Source: an uncultured Oscillospiraceae bacterium | Lineage (GTDB): Bacteria; Bacillota; Clostridia; Oscillospirales; Oscillospiraceae | Direction of reading: 5' to 3' | DNA: 64,000 nt | Assembly: GCA_947168655.1 (NCBI GenBank) | Contig: CAMVMU010000003.1 | Location: 1-64,000, forward strand | Shown: positions 34,001 to 42,498 of the stretch, piece by piece | Numbering within the stretch: the first letter of the stretch is position 1 | Layout: the number at the start of each line of letters is the position of its first letter | Made by a program: the position numbers and the translations under genes | Notes under the pieces: model-generated | Database searches by the model: none | Seen by the model: the letters and a program-made list of their open reading frames with translations, nothing else | What the model was told of the DNA's origin: nothing

Positions 34001-34584
34001 ATCTGACGCTGCAGCGCAAGCTGCTGGAGAGCCGGCTGCAGATGGAGAAGGAGCTGCTGGAGCTGCCTGCGCGCATGGAGCACCAGCGGGATCTGATCCG
34101 CCGCTGCCGGGAGGACCGGGACGATTATGAAAAAGTGCGCTGCCTGGTCCCCGTTCCCGTGACGGCGGCGGAGAAGGCGTGGGAGGCGGAGGAGCGCAGG
34201 ACCCTGCGGCAGCGGATCAACACCGCCGTGTCGGAAAACGTGCTGAAAAACACCGAGCGCCTCCTGCTGACCTACCGAGGTTTTCAGATCGTGCTCCCCG
34301 CCAATATGCTGGCGGAGAAGCCCTTCGTCTGGGTGCAGCGGGCCGGGAAATACTACCTGGAGCTGGGCGATACCGAACGGGGTAACCTGACGCGCATTGA
34401 CAATCTGCTGGAAACCCTGCCCCGCCGCGCAGAGGAACTGTGGGAGAGCCTTGAGAGAATGAAGTCCCGGGAGGCCGCCATTCACGCCGAGCTGGCGAAA
34501 AAGGAGAGCTACAGCGAGCAGATCGAGACATTCCGGGAGCTGGTCAAAACACTGGATGAGAAGTTGGGAGTGAACACGCGATGA
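31066..34584 (+). CDS. Large SNF2-like DNA helicase of the MoxR/VWA operon
   Basis: 1172 aa from MGGNRTKQPKLDQMIQ (GGAGAGG site). The first 400 residues are a separate helical and DNA-binding-like part (ANNVRAIEKVLP, SRYNHNVATTRTYGTKRLEAL). Then a helicase of the kind fused to phage or plasmid N6-methylases: AHDVGSGKTYVM near 400-412, VDEAHNYKN near 562, MATGTPITNS near 612, and WRPADMTQREGRILRQGN near 880-897. The C-terminal 270 residues are coiled coil. No methylase motif (NPPF) is visible. The stop overlaps the start of the MoxR gene (ATGA), so the three downstream proteins are likely made together. Confidence 0.85.
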   Translation: MGGNRTKQPKLDQMIQLSLFDSFLEDLRAAGAMTAGKISEVIEKLQKAKDKMARREKEEARRKEQLEAEETAWQEVGRRTDHVEEITSMDLPMDWENVFPSDTATQGVHTDSISDGLILSLSNLGRVDIEYIAAVTGADYKTVISTLQGSIYQNPDTWEECFYKGWETAEEYLSGNLMRKWRLAREADRQYSGCFANNVRAIEKVLPPTVATKDIYVTLGSPWVPADVIDDFMEHLFGQLPSRFFNQEKARVKHDEITGTWEIPLKSRYNHNVATTRTYGTKRLEALYILEKTLNMRTVSVTDGVSCPTNASGKKRVLNQPETVLALEKQKKLVDEFRRWVWLDPQRKERLENIFENNFSCVRRRIFDGSFLVFPTMSPDVSLYPYQKDAVARILFSPNTLLAHDVGSGKTYVMIAAGMELRRMGLSKKNLYVVPNNIVGQWKNIFLTMYPQAKLLCVEPKTFTPKKRGRVLENIRDNDYDGVIMAYSCFEQIPLSKEYYMEDLEEKKEAIVRLAADANKATSRLDKKREDISKALSQLAVAVTSLDEGVFFDELGVTRLFVDEAHNYKNVPLDTKLSNVLGISARGSKKCQDMLDKVRMIQKQNGGGGVVMATGTPITNSITDAFVIQQYLQSGELALVDLQNFDSWVGMFAERVTEFEIDVDTSSYRLATRFARFHNLPELTALLSSVADFHQTDSSAGIPVLDGYSDALVGKTAAFEDYLQSISRRADAVRRGRVSRKEDNMLKITTDGRRAALDLRLVDPNAAFTCQSKVVRCAQNVCDIYRRTMKSCGTQLVFCDSSIPKAGFNMYDDLRNLLVGMGIPPVKIAFIHDAETESARSKLFERVRQGEIRVLIGSTFKLGLGVNVQDRLIALHHLDVPWRPADMTQREGRILRQGNQNPKVQIFRYVTEGSFDAYSWQLLETKQRFITGLLSGSLTERSGADIEDTVLDYAEVKALAVGDPLVKERVEAANELSRYLTLQRKLLESRLQMEKELLELPARMEHQRDLIRRCREDRDDYEKVRCLVPVPVTAAEKAWEAEERRTLRQRINTAVSENVLKNTERLLLTYRGFQIVLPANMLAEKPFVWVQRAGKYYLELGDTERGNLTRIDNLLETLPRRAEELWESLERMKSREAAIHAELAKKESYSEQIETFRELVKTLDEKLGVNTR

Positions 34585-35696
34585 AAGAGATGAAACTATC
34601 CAATATCCCCTCCATGCCGGTGGGGAAGCTGATCGACACACTGGCGGAGACTTATACCGCCGTGATCCGGAGGGGCGTGCCTCTGCGCACGGTGCCCTCG
34701 GTGATGCTGTGGGGCCCGCCGGGCGTGGGCAAAAGCCAGGCGGTACGCCAGCTGGCACAGGCGCTCAGGCAGTCCACGGGAAAGCGCACCGCCGTCACCG
34801 ACGTGCGGCTGCTGCTGTTTAACCCCATTGATCTGCGAGGCATCCCCACCGCCAACGCCGACAAGACGCTGGCTATCTGGCTCAAGCCCCGGATCTTCCA
34901 GATGGACGAGAGTGACGACGTGGTAAACATCCTCTTTCTGGACGAGATCTCCGCCGCGCCCCAGTCGGTGCAGGCGGCGGCCTATCAGATCACCCTGGAC
35001 CGTGTGGTGGGTGAGCACGCTCTGCCGGAGAACTGCCTCGTCATCGCCGCCGGCAACCGCACCACCGACAAGTCCGTAGCATTCAAAATGCCCAAGGCAC
35101 TGGCCAACCGCCTCCTCCACATCGAGGTGGAGGGCAGCTTCGCATCCTGGCGGGCGTGGGCGGTAAAAAGCGGCGTCAACGACAAGGTGGTGGGCTTTCT
35201 CTCCTTCCGCCAGAACTACCTCATGGGCTTCGATGCCGCCTCGGATGACCTGGCCTTTGCCACGCCCCGCTCCTGGGAGATGGTCAGCAATCTGCTCAAC
35301 CACGTGAAAAGCGACGTGGACGCCATGTATCCGCTTATCGCGGGACTGGTGGGCACGGGCGTGGCGGTGGAGTTCCGCACCTGGGCGCGGGTCTACGGCC
35401 AACTGCCGGAGATCCGTGATATCTTTGACGGCAAAATGCCGTCCCCGCCCTCCAATACCGATGCCCTCTATGCCCTTACCGCCGCCATGACCGCCTATGC
35501 CCGGGATCATCGGACGGACATGGCCCGTATCGCCAATTCCATCCGCTATGCCGACCGCCTGCCGCCGGACTTCTCCGTGGTGGTGATGAAGGACTATATG
35601 TATCTGGAGCCGGACTACAAAAACAAGCTGATGGCCGTGCCGGAGTTTGCTCGGTGGCTGAGAACAAGGGGGAAACTGCTCAATGGCGCTGTCTGA
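34581..35696 (+). CDS. MoxR-type AAA+ ATPase
   Basis: 371 aa. Walker A GPPGVGKSQAVRQ near 45-57, Walker B NILFLDEISAAPQSVQAAAYQ near 114-134, sensor segment VIAAGNRTTDKSVAF near 152, and sensor 2 region ATPRSWEM near 230. MoxR ATPases act as chaperone-like remodelers with VWA partners, and the next gene, overlapping by 14 bases, encodes a VWA protein. The pair probably responds to, or is driven by, the helicase. In other conflict systems MoxR-VWA pairs form the core of a three-part module. Confidence 0.88.
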   Translation: MKEMKLSNIPSMPVGKLIDTLAETYTAVIRRGVPLRTVPSVMLWGPPGVGKSQAVRQLAQALRQSTGKRTAVTDVRLLLFNPIDLRGIPTANADKTLAIWLKPRIFQMDESDDVVNILFLDEISAAPQSVQAAAYQITLDRVVGEHALPENCLVIAAGNRTTDKSVAFKMPKALANRLLHIEVEGSFASWRAWAVKSGVNDKVVGFLSFRQNYLMGFDAASDDLAFATPRSWEMVSNLLNHVKSDVDAMYPLIAGLVGTGVAVEFRTWARVYGQLPEIRDIFDGKMPSPPSNTDALYALTAAMTAYARDHRTDMARIANSIRYADRLPPDFSVVVMKDYMYLEPDYKNKLMAVPEFARWLRTRGKLLNGAV

Positions 35697-36933
35697 GGAA
35701 AAGGTTCGCGAGTATATCCGCCGCCTGCTGCTCTCCCGGATGCGCCTGCTCTGCAGCCACGGGTTTTTCGGCCTGCTGCTGATGCATATGGCGTACGGGG
35801 TGGACGAACAGCAGGAGACCGCCTGCACCGATGGGGTCCGCATCATCTTTGGAACAGCGTTTCTGGACAGCCTCAATGACCGGGAGCTGGACTTTGTGAT
35901 GATGCACGAGATCATGCATGTGGTGCTGCAGCACTGCCTCCGGGGCAGCGATCTGGATCACGAGCGATTCAATATCGCCTGCGATATCGTGGTCAACTCC
36001 AATATCCTTCTGGAGTGCGGCATGGATCCCCGGGCGATCCGGCTGCGGGCGTATGGAGAGGCGATGCACCTGGCACCCGACGGAAAGGAGGGTTACGAGT
36101 ACACCGCCGAGCAGGTCTACCAAATGCTCCCGCCCTCGAAAAAGCAAAAAGAAAAAGCTTCCGGCGTCGCAGCCAAGGGACGCGCCGGACAGGAGATGGG
36201 ACAGGGGAGAAACGCCCCCGGCTGGCGGTGGGACGACCACTCCCGCTGGGGCATGTATGAGGAGGACAGCACCCTCCGGGACGTCTGGGTCAAGCGGTTC
36301 GAGGACGCCTGTGAGGCCATCTCCATCCGCGATCCATCCAACTGCCGCGGGCTGCTGCCCGCCTTTGCCCGGCGGCTGCTGGCGGAGCTGCGCAAGCCAC
36401 AGACGGACTGGCGCGCCATCCTCAATGACTTTGTGCAGGAGGAGGTGGTGGACTACTCCTTCACGCCACCCGACCGGCGCTTTGAAGGCCCGTTCTTTCT
36501 GCCGGATTTCAGCGATAAGGAGGATCTGGTGGAGGACATTCTCTTTATGATTGACACCTCCGCCTCCATGTCAGACGATATGATCGCCGCCGCCTACTCC
36601 GAGATCAAAGGCGCCATCGACCAGTTCAACGGCAAGCTGCGGGGCTGGCTTGGCTTTTTCGATGCGGCGATCATCGAACCGAGACCCTTCGAGAGTGAGG
36701 AGGAGTTCCGGGTCATTCATCCCGCCGGAGGCGGCGGCACGGACTTTCAGATCATTTTTGAGTATGTTGCCGGACACATGGCGGAAAAGCCGCCCGCCAG
36801 CATCATCATCCTGACGGACGGCTACGCGCCCTTCCCGCAGGAACCGCTTGCCCGGGGAATTCCGGTCCTGTGGCTGCTGAACAACGAGGAGGTGCAGCCA
36901 CCCTGGGGCAAGGTGGCGCGGATCAAGGTATAA
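35683..36933 (+). CDS. VWA-like protein with N-terminal metallopeptidase domain (DUF2201 type)
   Basis: 416 aa. The N-terminal half carries MMHEIMHVVLQHC (HExxH zinc site near 75-79) with a downstream Asp-rich NIACDIVVNSN helix. The C-terminal half is a VWA-like domain with MIDTSASMSDDMI (DxSxS MIDAS near 290) and ILTDGYAPFP. The layout matches DUF2201 predicted metallopeptidases. Both metal sites look intact, so proteolysis triggered through MoxR and the helicase is a plausible mode of action, which is inference. Confidence 0.85.
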   Translation: MALSEEKVREYIRRLLLSRMRLLCSHGFFGLLLMHMAYGVDEQQETACTDGVRIIFGTAFLDSLNDRELDFVMMHEIMHVVLQHCLRGSDLDHERFNIACDIVVNSNILLECGMDPRAIRLRAYGEAMHLAPDGKEGYEYTAEQVYQMLPPSKKQKEKASGVAAKGRAGQEMGQGRNAPGWRWDDHSRWGMYEEDSTLRDVWVKRFEDACEAISIRDPSNCRGLLPAFARRLLAELRKPQTDWRAILNDFVQEEVVDYSFTPPDRRFEGPFFLPDFSDKEDLVEDILFMIDTSASMSDDMIAAAYSEIKGAIDQFNGKLRGWLGFFDAAIIEPRPFESEEEFRVIHPAGGGGTDFQIIFEYVAGHMAEKPPASIIILTDGYAPFPQEPLARGIPVLWLLNNEEVQPPWGKVARIKV

Positions 36934-36962
36934 GCGGCCCGGCACATGAACTGCCTGTCTGG

Positions 36963-37001
36963 CACAAGACCCCGGGGGAAATTCTCCCCCGGGGTCTTGT
37001 G
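36963..37001 (+). terminator. Strong terminator after the helicase/MoxR/VWA operon
   Basis: CACAAGACCCCGGGGGA pairs with TCCCCCGGGGTCTTGTG around AATTC, a 17-bp perfect stem, followed by TTGCG. The rest of 36934-37131 holds nothing I can support. Confidence 0.85.
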
Positions 37002-37131
37002 TTGCGTGTCAGGATCCGGTGCCTTGGCCGTGAGGCGGCTGCACTCTCACGGAGGGATCCGGAACTGGATGCTGTGCGCGAGTGCGTTTTCCCGAAGCCG
37101 GCCTTTCACGGCCTGCACGCGCTTTTCCCGC

Positions 37132-38151
37132 TTAATAACGGGGATACCGGTATGTGAACCGGAAAAAGAATATATTCTGTTTCTCGTTAAAACTGGCGGA
37201 ATAAGTGTAACCGTTTGTGCAGTACTTGTTCGCGGCCTTTTCCACCAATTCCGCTATCTGCAGAGCATCCGCTCTCGTCAGACTGCTGTTTCTCTTCAGC
37301 TTGAAGTAAATCACTTCTTCCTGTGCGGCCATCTTGGCGGAAAGAAAAGGCTCCAGGCCAGAAAGGCTGCTGATCATTGCCTTTTTACTTACAAAATAGC
37401 TGTGGGAAGAGCTGATGCATGGAGGTGTGTCTGAGTAGGTGTGGTCAAGCTTTGTGTCTTCGTCGCTGATACAAAAATAATCATACCGATCGAAATGACT
37501 ATGTGTGCTGACGTTGATATCCCAGGTCACGTCCATGTGGGCAAAGCCGTCATTCAATTTTACAATGTTCCAGGCGTGACTGACGATCTGTCCGGTCTGT
37601 GAATCTGCGGACGAGCCCGATACCAGCATGCAGAACAGATTGGCCTTGTCGCACAGGTATTTGAACGCTTTGGCAATTCCCTCGCAGACGGCTGCGTGAG
37701 AGAGGAATACCCCCGCTATGGTATGTGCTTCCAAATTTGCCCTGGAATTGGAGGGCGCTGAGGAATCGTATCTTACCGCGTGCAGCAGCTGATCATGCAA
37801 AATCTGATACTGGATGTAGCTGGGTCTCATCCTGTCTACACCGATGGCTTTGATAATCGCATCGGCCCGGGCGTCAATCTGCTGCTTTAACGCCTCCGCA
37901 GCGGCAGGCGGATACAGATATTCCAGCTGCAGGGTATAGCCTCGATAGTCGTGCAGATAGCTTTGCTTTTGGAAGTTCACATAGAAGAGTTCCGGGTGAT
38001 CATAGTTGACCGCCTGAACGGTTGCCGCAAATGCGTCTTTCGTCAGCAGAGGGGAACCGGAGACATGGGATTTCCTTTCAGCGATCGCAGAGAGCAGCCG
38101 CCGATAAAAGCTTTTACCACCACTTGACAATTTTTGATAGTAGTATTCCAT
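37132..38151 (-). CDS. Transglutaminase-like superfamily protein
   Basis: 339 aa from MEYYYQKLSS. A transglutaminase/cysteine-protease fold is shown by HAAVCEGIAKAFKYLCD (nucleophile Cys near 154), VSHAWNIVKLND (His near 191) and MDVTWDIN (Asp near 208), in the usual order and spacing. No signal peptide, so it is probably cytoplasmic. In clostridia such proteins serve in cell-wall or spore processes or as peptidases. It stands alone, with a different codon feel from the G+C-rich neighbours. Confidence 0.8.
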   Translation of the reverse strand: MEYYYQKLSSGGKSFYRRLLSAIAERKSHVSGSPLLTKDAFAATVQAVNYDHPELFYVNFQKQSYLHDYRGYTLQLEYLYPPAAAEALKQQIDARADAIIKAIGVDRMRPSYIQYQILHDQLLHAVRYDSSAPSNSRANLEAHTIAGVFLSHAAVCEGIAKAFKYLCDKANLFCMLVSGSSADSQTGQIVSHAWNIVKLNDGFAHMDVTWDINVSTHSHFDRYDYFCISDEDTKLDHTYSDTPPCISSSHSYFVSKKAMISSLSGLEPFLSAKMAAQEEVIYFKLKRNSSLTRADALQIAELVEKAANKYCTNGYTYSASFNEKQNIFFFRFTYRYPRY

Positions 38152-38402
38152 AGCCACTTTGCCCCTCGCTCATCGATTAGGATGTAATCGTTTCATACAA
38201 AAGATTTCGCATGAAAAACGTATTCTCACGCACATCCGTGCCCATTTGTTTAATCACATAATAATAGAGGGTAAATGGAAAGTCAATTATGTCCGGTTGA
38301 AGTACTTCTGTATCACATACCCACCAGCGCCGACCGGAAACAGCCGGTGTTCGGCAGCTGCACGCGCTGCGGCCCCAAAACAGAGGGCATGGGGAACAAA
38401 AA

Positions 38403-38425
38403 GCGCCGCCCGTCAAGGGCGGCGC
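38403..38425 (-). terminator. Terminator of the XRE gene
   Basis: GCGCCGCCC and GGGCGGCGC pair around GTCAA, with a T-run on the minus strand after it. It lies 31 bases past the stop of the minus-strand regulator. The stretch 38158-38402 holds no gene. Confidence 0.85.
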
Positions 38426-38455
38426 TCAGGGACGCGGTCATACGGCTGCAGGCAA

Positions 38456-38836
38456 TTACACCTGCTCCCCTTCGGGGGCAGGGCCATTCTCCGCTGCGCC
38501 GCGTTTTGCGCGGGCGCGGGGATTATCCATGCAGCGCTCATACTCTACCTGCATAACGGAGTTAACGGTGTGGCGGCCGTAATTATCCAGATTGGAATAC
38601 TGCTCTACCAGCCGCAAGGCGTCTTCCGTGAGATAATGGCTGCTCTCCTCGGAGACGGCTTGGATTCCCAGCGTTTTGCAGATGTGCACTACGGTGTCAT
38701 AGGACGATCCGCCGATCCCGTTGTGCAGCGCGCTGTTGATAGTGGACAGAGGAACATTCACCGCAAAAGCAAACTGGCGGACGCTTTTGTACTGCCGGGA
38801 AATCTCTGAACGGACGATTTCAGTGAGTTTATCCAT
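38456..38836 (-). CDS. XRE-family helix-turn-helix regulator
   Basis: 126 aa. HTH in the N-terminus: VRQFAFAVNVPLSTINSALHNGIGGSSYDTVVHICKTLGI (about 18-57). The middle (ALRLVEQYSNLDNYGRHTVNSVMQVEYERC) is a common clostridial dimerisation-like tail. Ends in a Glu/Pro-rich segment. Two dyads upstream (38887-38919) suggest it regulates itself; no partner gene is evident. Confidence 0.82.
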   Translation of the reverse strand: MDKLTEIVRSEISRQYKSVRQFAFAVNVPLSTINSALHNGIGGSSYDTVVHICKTLGIQAVSEESSHYLTEDALRLVEQYSNLDNYGRHTVNSVMQVEYERCMDNPRARAKRGAAENGPAPEGEQV

Positions 38837-38886
38837 AGTTTAACCCTCTTTTACAGATACTGGAAATAGGCGATGTATAATTCTCG

Positions 38887-38919
38887 ATCATAAGCATGAT
38901 AACATATATTTCCAAATAT
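38887..38919. promoter_or_regulatory. Two dyad operators upstream of the XRE gene
   Basis: ATCATAAGCATGAT (38887-38900) and ATATTTCCAAATAT (38906-38919) are each symmetrical with five- and six-base arms, and lie in the A+T-rich stretch before the minus-strand start. Confidence 0.45.
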
Positions 38920-39087
38920 TACAACACATTAAATCAAAAAAATGGAAAAATTATTACGTGAGACAGGGGATAAGGCGCGTCGCGATAAAATGACTTTTCT
39001 TTTGCTCTCCGCTGTGTTAAAATTATTTTTGAAATACAATCCGCAGAATGACCCCGGGAAGGTGCGAACGGAAAGGGGGAGAGTCAG

Positions 39088-39966
39088 ATGAGCGAAAAAA
39101 AGGGACGCAGCCGGAGCAAATTGGTCCGCCTGATCGGGCAGGTCGTGACGCGCTATTACGCCCACGATGTGGCGCGGGACAGCGCGGCGCTGACATACTA
39201 CCTGCTGTTCGCCATTTTCCCCCTGCTGATTTTTATCAGCGTACTGCTGGGCGCTCTGGCGCTGGATGTGGAGGGGATCACGGAGTTCCTGTCCAATGTG
39301 GCGCCGCCGGCTGTGGCGGGCATTGTGGAGAACTATCTGACATACATCTCCGAGAATACCAGCAGCCAGCTGCTCTGGTTCAGCCTGGTCTTTTCCATCT
39401 GGTTTCCCATGCGGGCCACCAGCTGCCTGATGCACTCCGTACGCAAGGCGCTGGGCTATGGAACGCCCCAGAGCATCTGGGGCAGCACCCTGCGCACGCT
39501 GATTTTTGCCGTGCTGCTGATTGTCACCATTGCGCTGACGACGCTGCTGTCCATGGTGGGCGGACGTGCGCTCCACTTTGTATCCGAACGGGTGGAGATC
39601 CCGGATGGCTTTATCACCGCATGGAGTTACCTGCGCTTTGTTTTGATGGCGCTTGTCATGGCGACCATGCTGGGGGCGCTCTACATGCTGGCCGTGGGGG
39701 AGCGCATGCCGGTGCGCCGCGTACTGCCCGGTGTTGTCAGTTCCCTGGTGGCATGGCTGCTGGTGAGTATGGCCTTTTCCTATTATGTGGAGCATTTTGC
39801 CCATTATGCGGAACTATATGGCTCTATCGCCACAATTGTGGTGGTGCTGTTATGGCTCTATTGGAGCGGCTCCGTGCTGATCATGGGCGCGGAGCTCAAC
39901 GGCGCTTTGCTGGAGGTGTGGGGCCGGAGCAACAGCCCGGCGGAGACCGGGAAAGAGGAGGAATAG
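39088..39966 (+). CDS. YihY/BrkB family inner-membrane protein
   Basis: 292 aa with about six membrane helices. DSAALTYYLLFAIFPLLIF near 30-50 is the family's opening helix. PMRATSCLMHSVRKALGY and ALYMLAVGERMPVRRVLPG are family loops, and SYYVEHFAHYAELYGSIATIVVVLLWLYWSG is the conserved last part. The function of YihY proteins is unsettled; they are not ribonuclease BN. Four bases separate it from trkA, so the two probably share a transcript. Confidence 0.9.
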   Translation: MSEKKGRSRSKLVRLIGQVVTRYYAHDVARDSAALTYYLLFAIFPLLIFISVLLGALALDVEGITEFLSNVAPPAVAGIVENYLTYISENTSSQLLWFSLVFSIWFPMRATSCLMHSVRKALGYGTPQSIWGSTLRTLIFAVLLIVTIALTTLLSMVGGRALHFVSERVEIPDGFITAWSYLRFVLMALVMATMLGALYMLAVGERMPVRRVLPGVVSSLVAWLLVSMAFSYYVEHFAHYAELYGSIATIVVVLLWLYWSGSVLIMGAELNGALLEVWGRSNSPAETGKEEE

Positions 39967-39970
39967 CAGC

Positions 39971-41335
39971 ATGAGGATCGTAATAGTCGGTAACGGAAAG
40001 GTGGGCTACGCCATCGCCCGTGAGATGGCGCGTGAAAACCACGATATCGTCATGGTGGACTCCGCCGCCGCTGCTCTCCACAGAGCGGACAACACCCTGG
40101 ACATCATGTGCGTGGAGGGCAACGGCGCCAGCATCAGCGTGCTGATCGAGGCGGGAGCACGCAACGCCGACCTGGTGATCGCCGTGACGGATAAAGACGA
40201 GACCAATCTGGTTTGTGCCTTGATCGCCAAAAAGCTGGGCGCCCGCCATACCATTGCCCGTGTCCGCAATCCCGAATACCACCGCGATGCGGAAACGCTG
40301 AAGCGGGAGATCGGTCTGGACATGGTCATCAATCCGGATCTGAGCGCGGCCCGGGAGATCGCCCGGATCCTCAGCTTCCCAACGGCGTTTTCCGTGGAGC
40401 CCTTTGCCCGGGGCCGTATCGACATGATCGGCATCCAGCTGACGGGCGGCGACAAGCTGGTGGGAAAGACCCTCGGCAGCCTCGGGATCCCCCGCCTGGC
40501 CAACGTGCTGGTCTGCGCCGCCGAGCACCGCGGCGAGCTGCTGATCCCCAACGGCAGCTTCACCCCGTCGGAGGGGGACAAGCTCTATATGATCGGCACC
40601 AAGCCGGAGATGCAGAAGATCCTGCTGGATATGGGCCGGACCCAGCAGCGTATCAGGACGGTGTCCATACTGGGCGGCAGCCGCACGGCGGTATATCTGG
40701 CCTGGGAGCTGGCCCGCACAAAGACCCGGGTGCGCTTGATGGAACTGAGCCATGAAAAATGCCTGCGCCTTGCGGCGCAGCTGCCCCATGCCATGATCAT
40801 CGAGGGGGACGGCACGGACAGCGACCTGCTGCAGAGCGAAAACATCTTTGACGCCGACGCCTTCATCTCCCTGACCGACCGGGATGAGGAGAACCTGCTG
40901 ATGGCCATGAACGCCCAGCGCATGGGCGTGCCCAAGGTGGTCGCCAAAATGAACCGGCCCAACTACATCGGGCTGGTGCGGGATACGGGGATCGACAGCA
41001 TCATCTCCCCCAAGGACATCACCGCCAATCAGATCACCCGGTATGTCCGAGCCATGGCGAACGGTGAGGGCAGCGCCGTGGAGAGCCTCTATAAGATGCT
41101 TGACGGCACCGTGGAGGCACTGGAGTTTACAGCCACCGCTTCCAGCGCGGCTGTACTGAACAAGCCGCTGATGGAATTGAGTTCCAAGCTCAAGCAGGGC
41201 ATTCTGGTGGCAGCTATCGCCCGGGGCGACGACATCATCATCCCCGGCGGCATGACCTCCATCCGGGAGGGCGACCGCGTGGTGGTTGTCAGCAAGGCAG
41301 TGGGGCTGAAGGATCTGAAAGATATCCTGGCGTAA
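39971..41335 (+). CDS. trkA: Trk potassium uptake regulatory protein TrkA
   Basis: 454 aa with the double layout of TrkA: two RCK N-domains (IVIVGNGKVGYAIAREMA at 3-20 and VSILGGSRTAVYLAWELA near 233-250), each followed by a TrkA-C domain. The first Gly-rich loop fits NAD(H) binding; the second (GGSRTA) is the usual degenerate form. It gates the TrkH/TrkG potassium channel at the membrane. The TrkH gene is not next to it in this window. Confidence 0.95.
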   Translation: MRIVIVGNGKVGYAIAREMARENHDIVMVDSAAAALHRADNTLDIMCVEGNGASISVLIEAGARNADLVIAVTDKDETNLVCALIAKKLGARHTIARVRNPEYHRDAETLKREIGLDMVINPDLSAAREIARILSFPTAFSVEPFARGRIDMIGIQLTGGDKLVGKTLGSLGIPRLANVLVCAAEHRGELLIPNGSFTPSEGDKLYMIGTKPEMQKILLDMGRTQQRIRTVSILGGSRTAVYLAWELARTKTRVRLMELSHEKCLRLAAQLPHAMIIEGDGTDSDLLQSENIFDADAFISLTDRDEENLLMAMNAQRMGVPKVVAKMNRPNYIGLVRDTGIDSIISPKDITANQITRYVRAMANGEGSAVESLYKMLDGTVEALEFTATASSAAVLNKPLMELSSKLKQGILVAAIARGDDIIIPGGMTSIREGDRVVVVSKAVGLKDLKDILA

Positions 41336-41353
41336 AAGACGGTAAACAAGGAA

Positions 41354-41381
41354 GGACCTCCCGCTCATTGGCGGGAGGTCC
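41354..41381. terminator. Terminator between trkA and the DUF3298 gene
   Basis: GGACCTCCCGC and GCGGGAGGTCC pair around TCATTG. It is placed between two converging genes and probably serves both. Confidence 0.85.
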
Positions 41382-41386
41382 GCTTT

Positions 41387-42064
41387 CTATTCCGGCAGCA
41401 CGGGGCCGCCATCTTCGTTCCAGGGCAGAAAAAAGGCAGGGATCCCCTCTGCCGCCGGGGCAATGGCGTACATCTGATAGAACAGGAAGAGTCCCTGCTC
41501 CGTTAAATAGAACCGGTCGCTGTTGAAGGCGGTACGCAGACGCCTCTGCCAATCGGGGTGGTAAAGCGCAACGCCCTGTTGCTGCTGCAGACGGATCTGC
41601 GCCGCTGCGGCGGACAGCAAATGACGGCGCCATCGCCTTCCCTCCGGAAAGAACCGGCTCAGCGGCACCAGGGATGCGTCCGTCAGGTCCCAGGTCTCGC
41701 TGCGGCGCAGTACCATGCGCCGAGCGCTGCAGCGCTCCACGGTGTCGGTGTAGAGGCTGAGCAGACCGTCCGTATGCAGTGTAACCACAGTGTCAAGGCC
41801 GATCTGCCACTCCGGCAGAGCGCCGCCGTTCTCGCGTGCCGCCGCCAGCGCTTCCTGCGCCTGGGGCAGCAGTACGCTTTGGCAGTAGGAGAAAAACGCC
41901 CGCCCGTACGCCGCGTAATAGCGGTTGAAGGGACGGCCGCCCGTTCCCTCCCATTGCGGCAGGCGGAGCCGGGCAGTCAGCAGCGGCAGATCGTCCGGCG
42001 GAAACGAGCGGCACTCATCGGTAAACAACAACTGTCCCTGCAAAAAAAACACCTCTCTGCGCAT
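41387..42064 (-). CDS. DUF3298/RsiV-like domain protein
   Basis: 225 aa. The segments TVVTLHTDGLLSLYTDTVE and RRSETWDLTDASLVPLSRFF match the DUF3298 pattern seen in the extracytoplasmic part of RsiV-type anti-sigma proteins, and RTAFNSDRFYLTEQGLFLFYQMYAIAPAAEGI matches its closing strand region. There is no signal peptide or membrane helix here, so it may act inside the cell or be a shortened form. Function unknown. Confidence 0.7.
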   Translation of the reverse strand: MRREVFFLQGQLLFTDECRSFPPDDLPLLTARLRLPQWEGTGGRPFNRYYAAYGRAFFSYCQSVLLPQAQEALAAARENGGALPEWQIGLDTVVTLHTDGLLSLYTDTVERCSARRMVLRRSETWDLTDASLVPLSRFFPEGRRWRRHLLSAAAAQIRLQQQQGVALYHPDWQRRLRTAFNSDRFYLTEQGLFLFYQMYAIAPAAEGIPAFFLPWNEDGGPVLPE

Positions 42065-42123
42065 ATTCTCTGCCCCAATCTATGAAATAGCGTGCAAAAA
42101 CGTGAAAATAATCCGTCTGGGTG

Positions 42124-42152
42124 TTTACTTTCGCTCACTAATATGTTAATAT
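42124..42152 (+). promoter_or_regulatory. Sigma-A promoter of the yerC-like gene
   Basis: TTTACT, 17 bases, TAATAT; the GAGGGAGGG ribosome site and start codon follow 20-35 bases later. Confidence 0.65.
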
Positions 42153-42186
42153 AACCACATATTTAAACGTAGAGGGAGGGTTTAGC

Positions 42187-42498
42187 ATGGCCAGATTGGC
42201 AAAATCAAAGATCGCGCGCAAGGAAAAGAGCGACCTGTTGTATCGGGCGATCATGACGCTGAAGACAGAGGAGGAGTGCTACCGCTTCTTCCAGGATCTG
42301 TGCACCATCTCGGAGCTGCGCTCCATGGAGCAGCGCTTTGAGGTGGCCAAGCTCCTCAGCGAGGGCATGATCTATACGGATATTCTGGACAAGACCGGCG
42401 CATCCAGCGCCACCATCAGCCGCGTCAACCGCAGCCTGCTGGGCGGCACCGGCGGTTATGAGGAAGTGCTGGACAGGCTGAAGGAGACAGAGGAATAA
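42187..42498 (+). CDS. YerC/TrpR-related DNA-binding protein
   Basis: 103 aa. EEECYRFFQDLCTISELRSMEQRFEVAKLLSEGMIYTDILDKTGASSATISRVNRSL is the full TrpR-like helix-turn-helix of the YerC/YecD family. In Firmicutes it is a small regulator of unclear targets. The stop overlaps the next start (TAATG), so it is coupled to the methyltransferase gene. Confidence 0.9.
   Translation: MARLAKSKIARKEKSDLLYRAIMTLKTEEECYRFFQDLCTISELRSMEQRFEVAKLLSEGMIYTDILDKTGASSATISRVNRSLLGGTGGYEEVLDRLKETEE

Noticed and set aside
38159-38809. 216-aa plus-strand ORF across the XRE gene
   Set aside because: It runs through a terminator hairpin and antisense to a clear helix-turn-helix gene.
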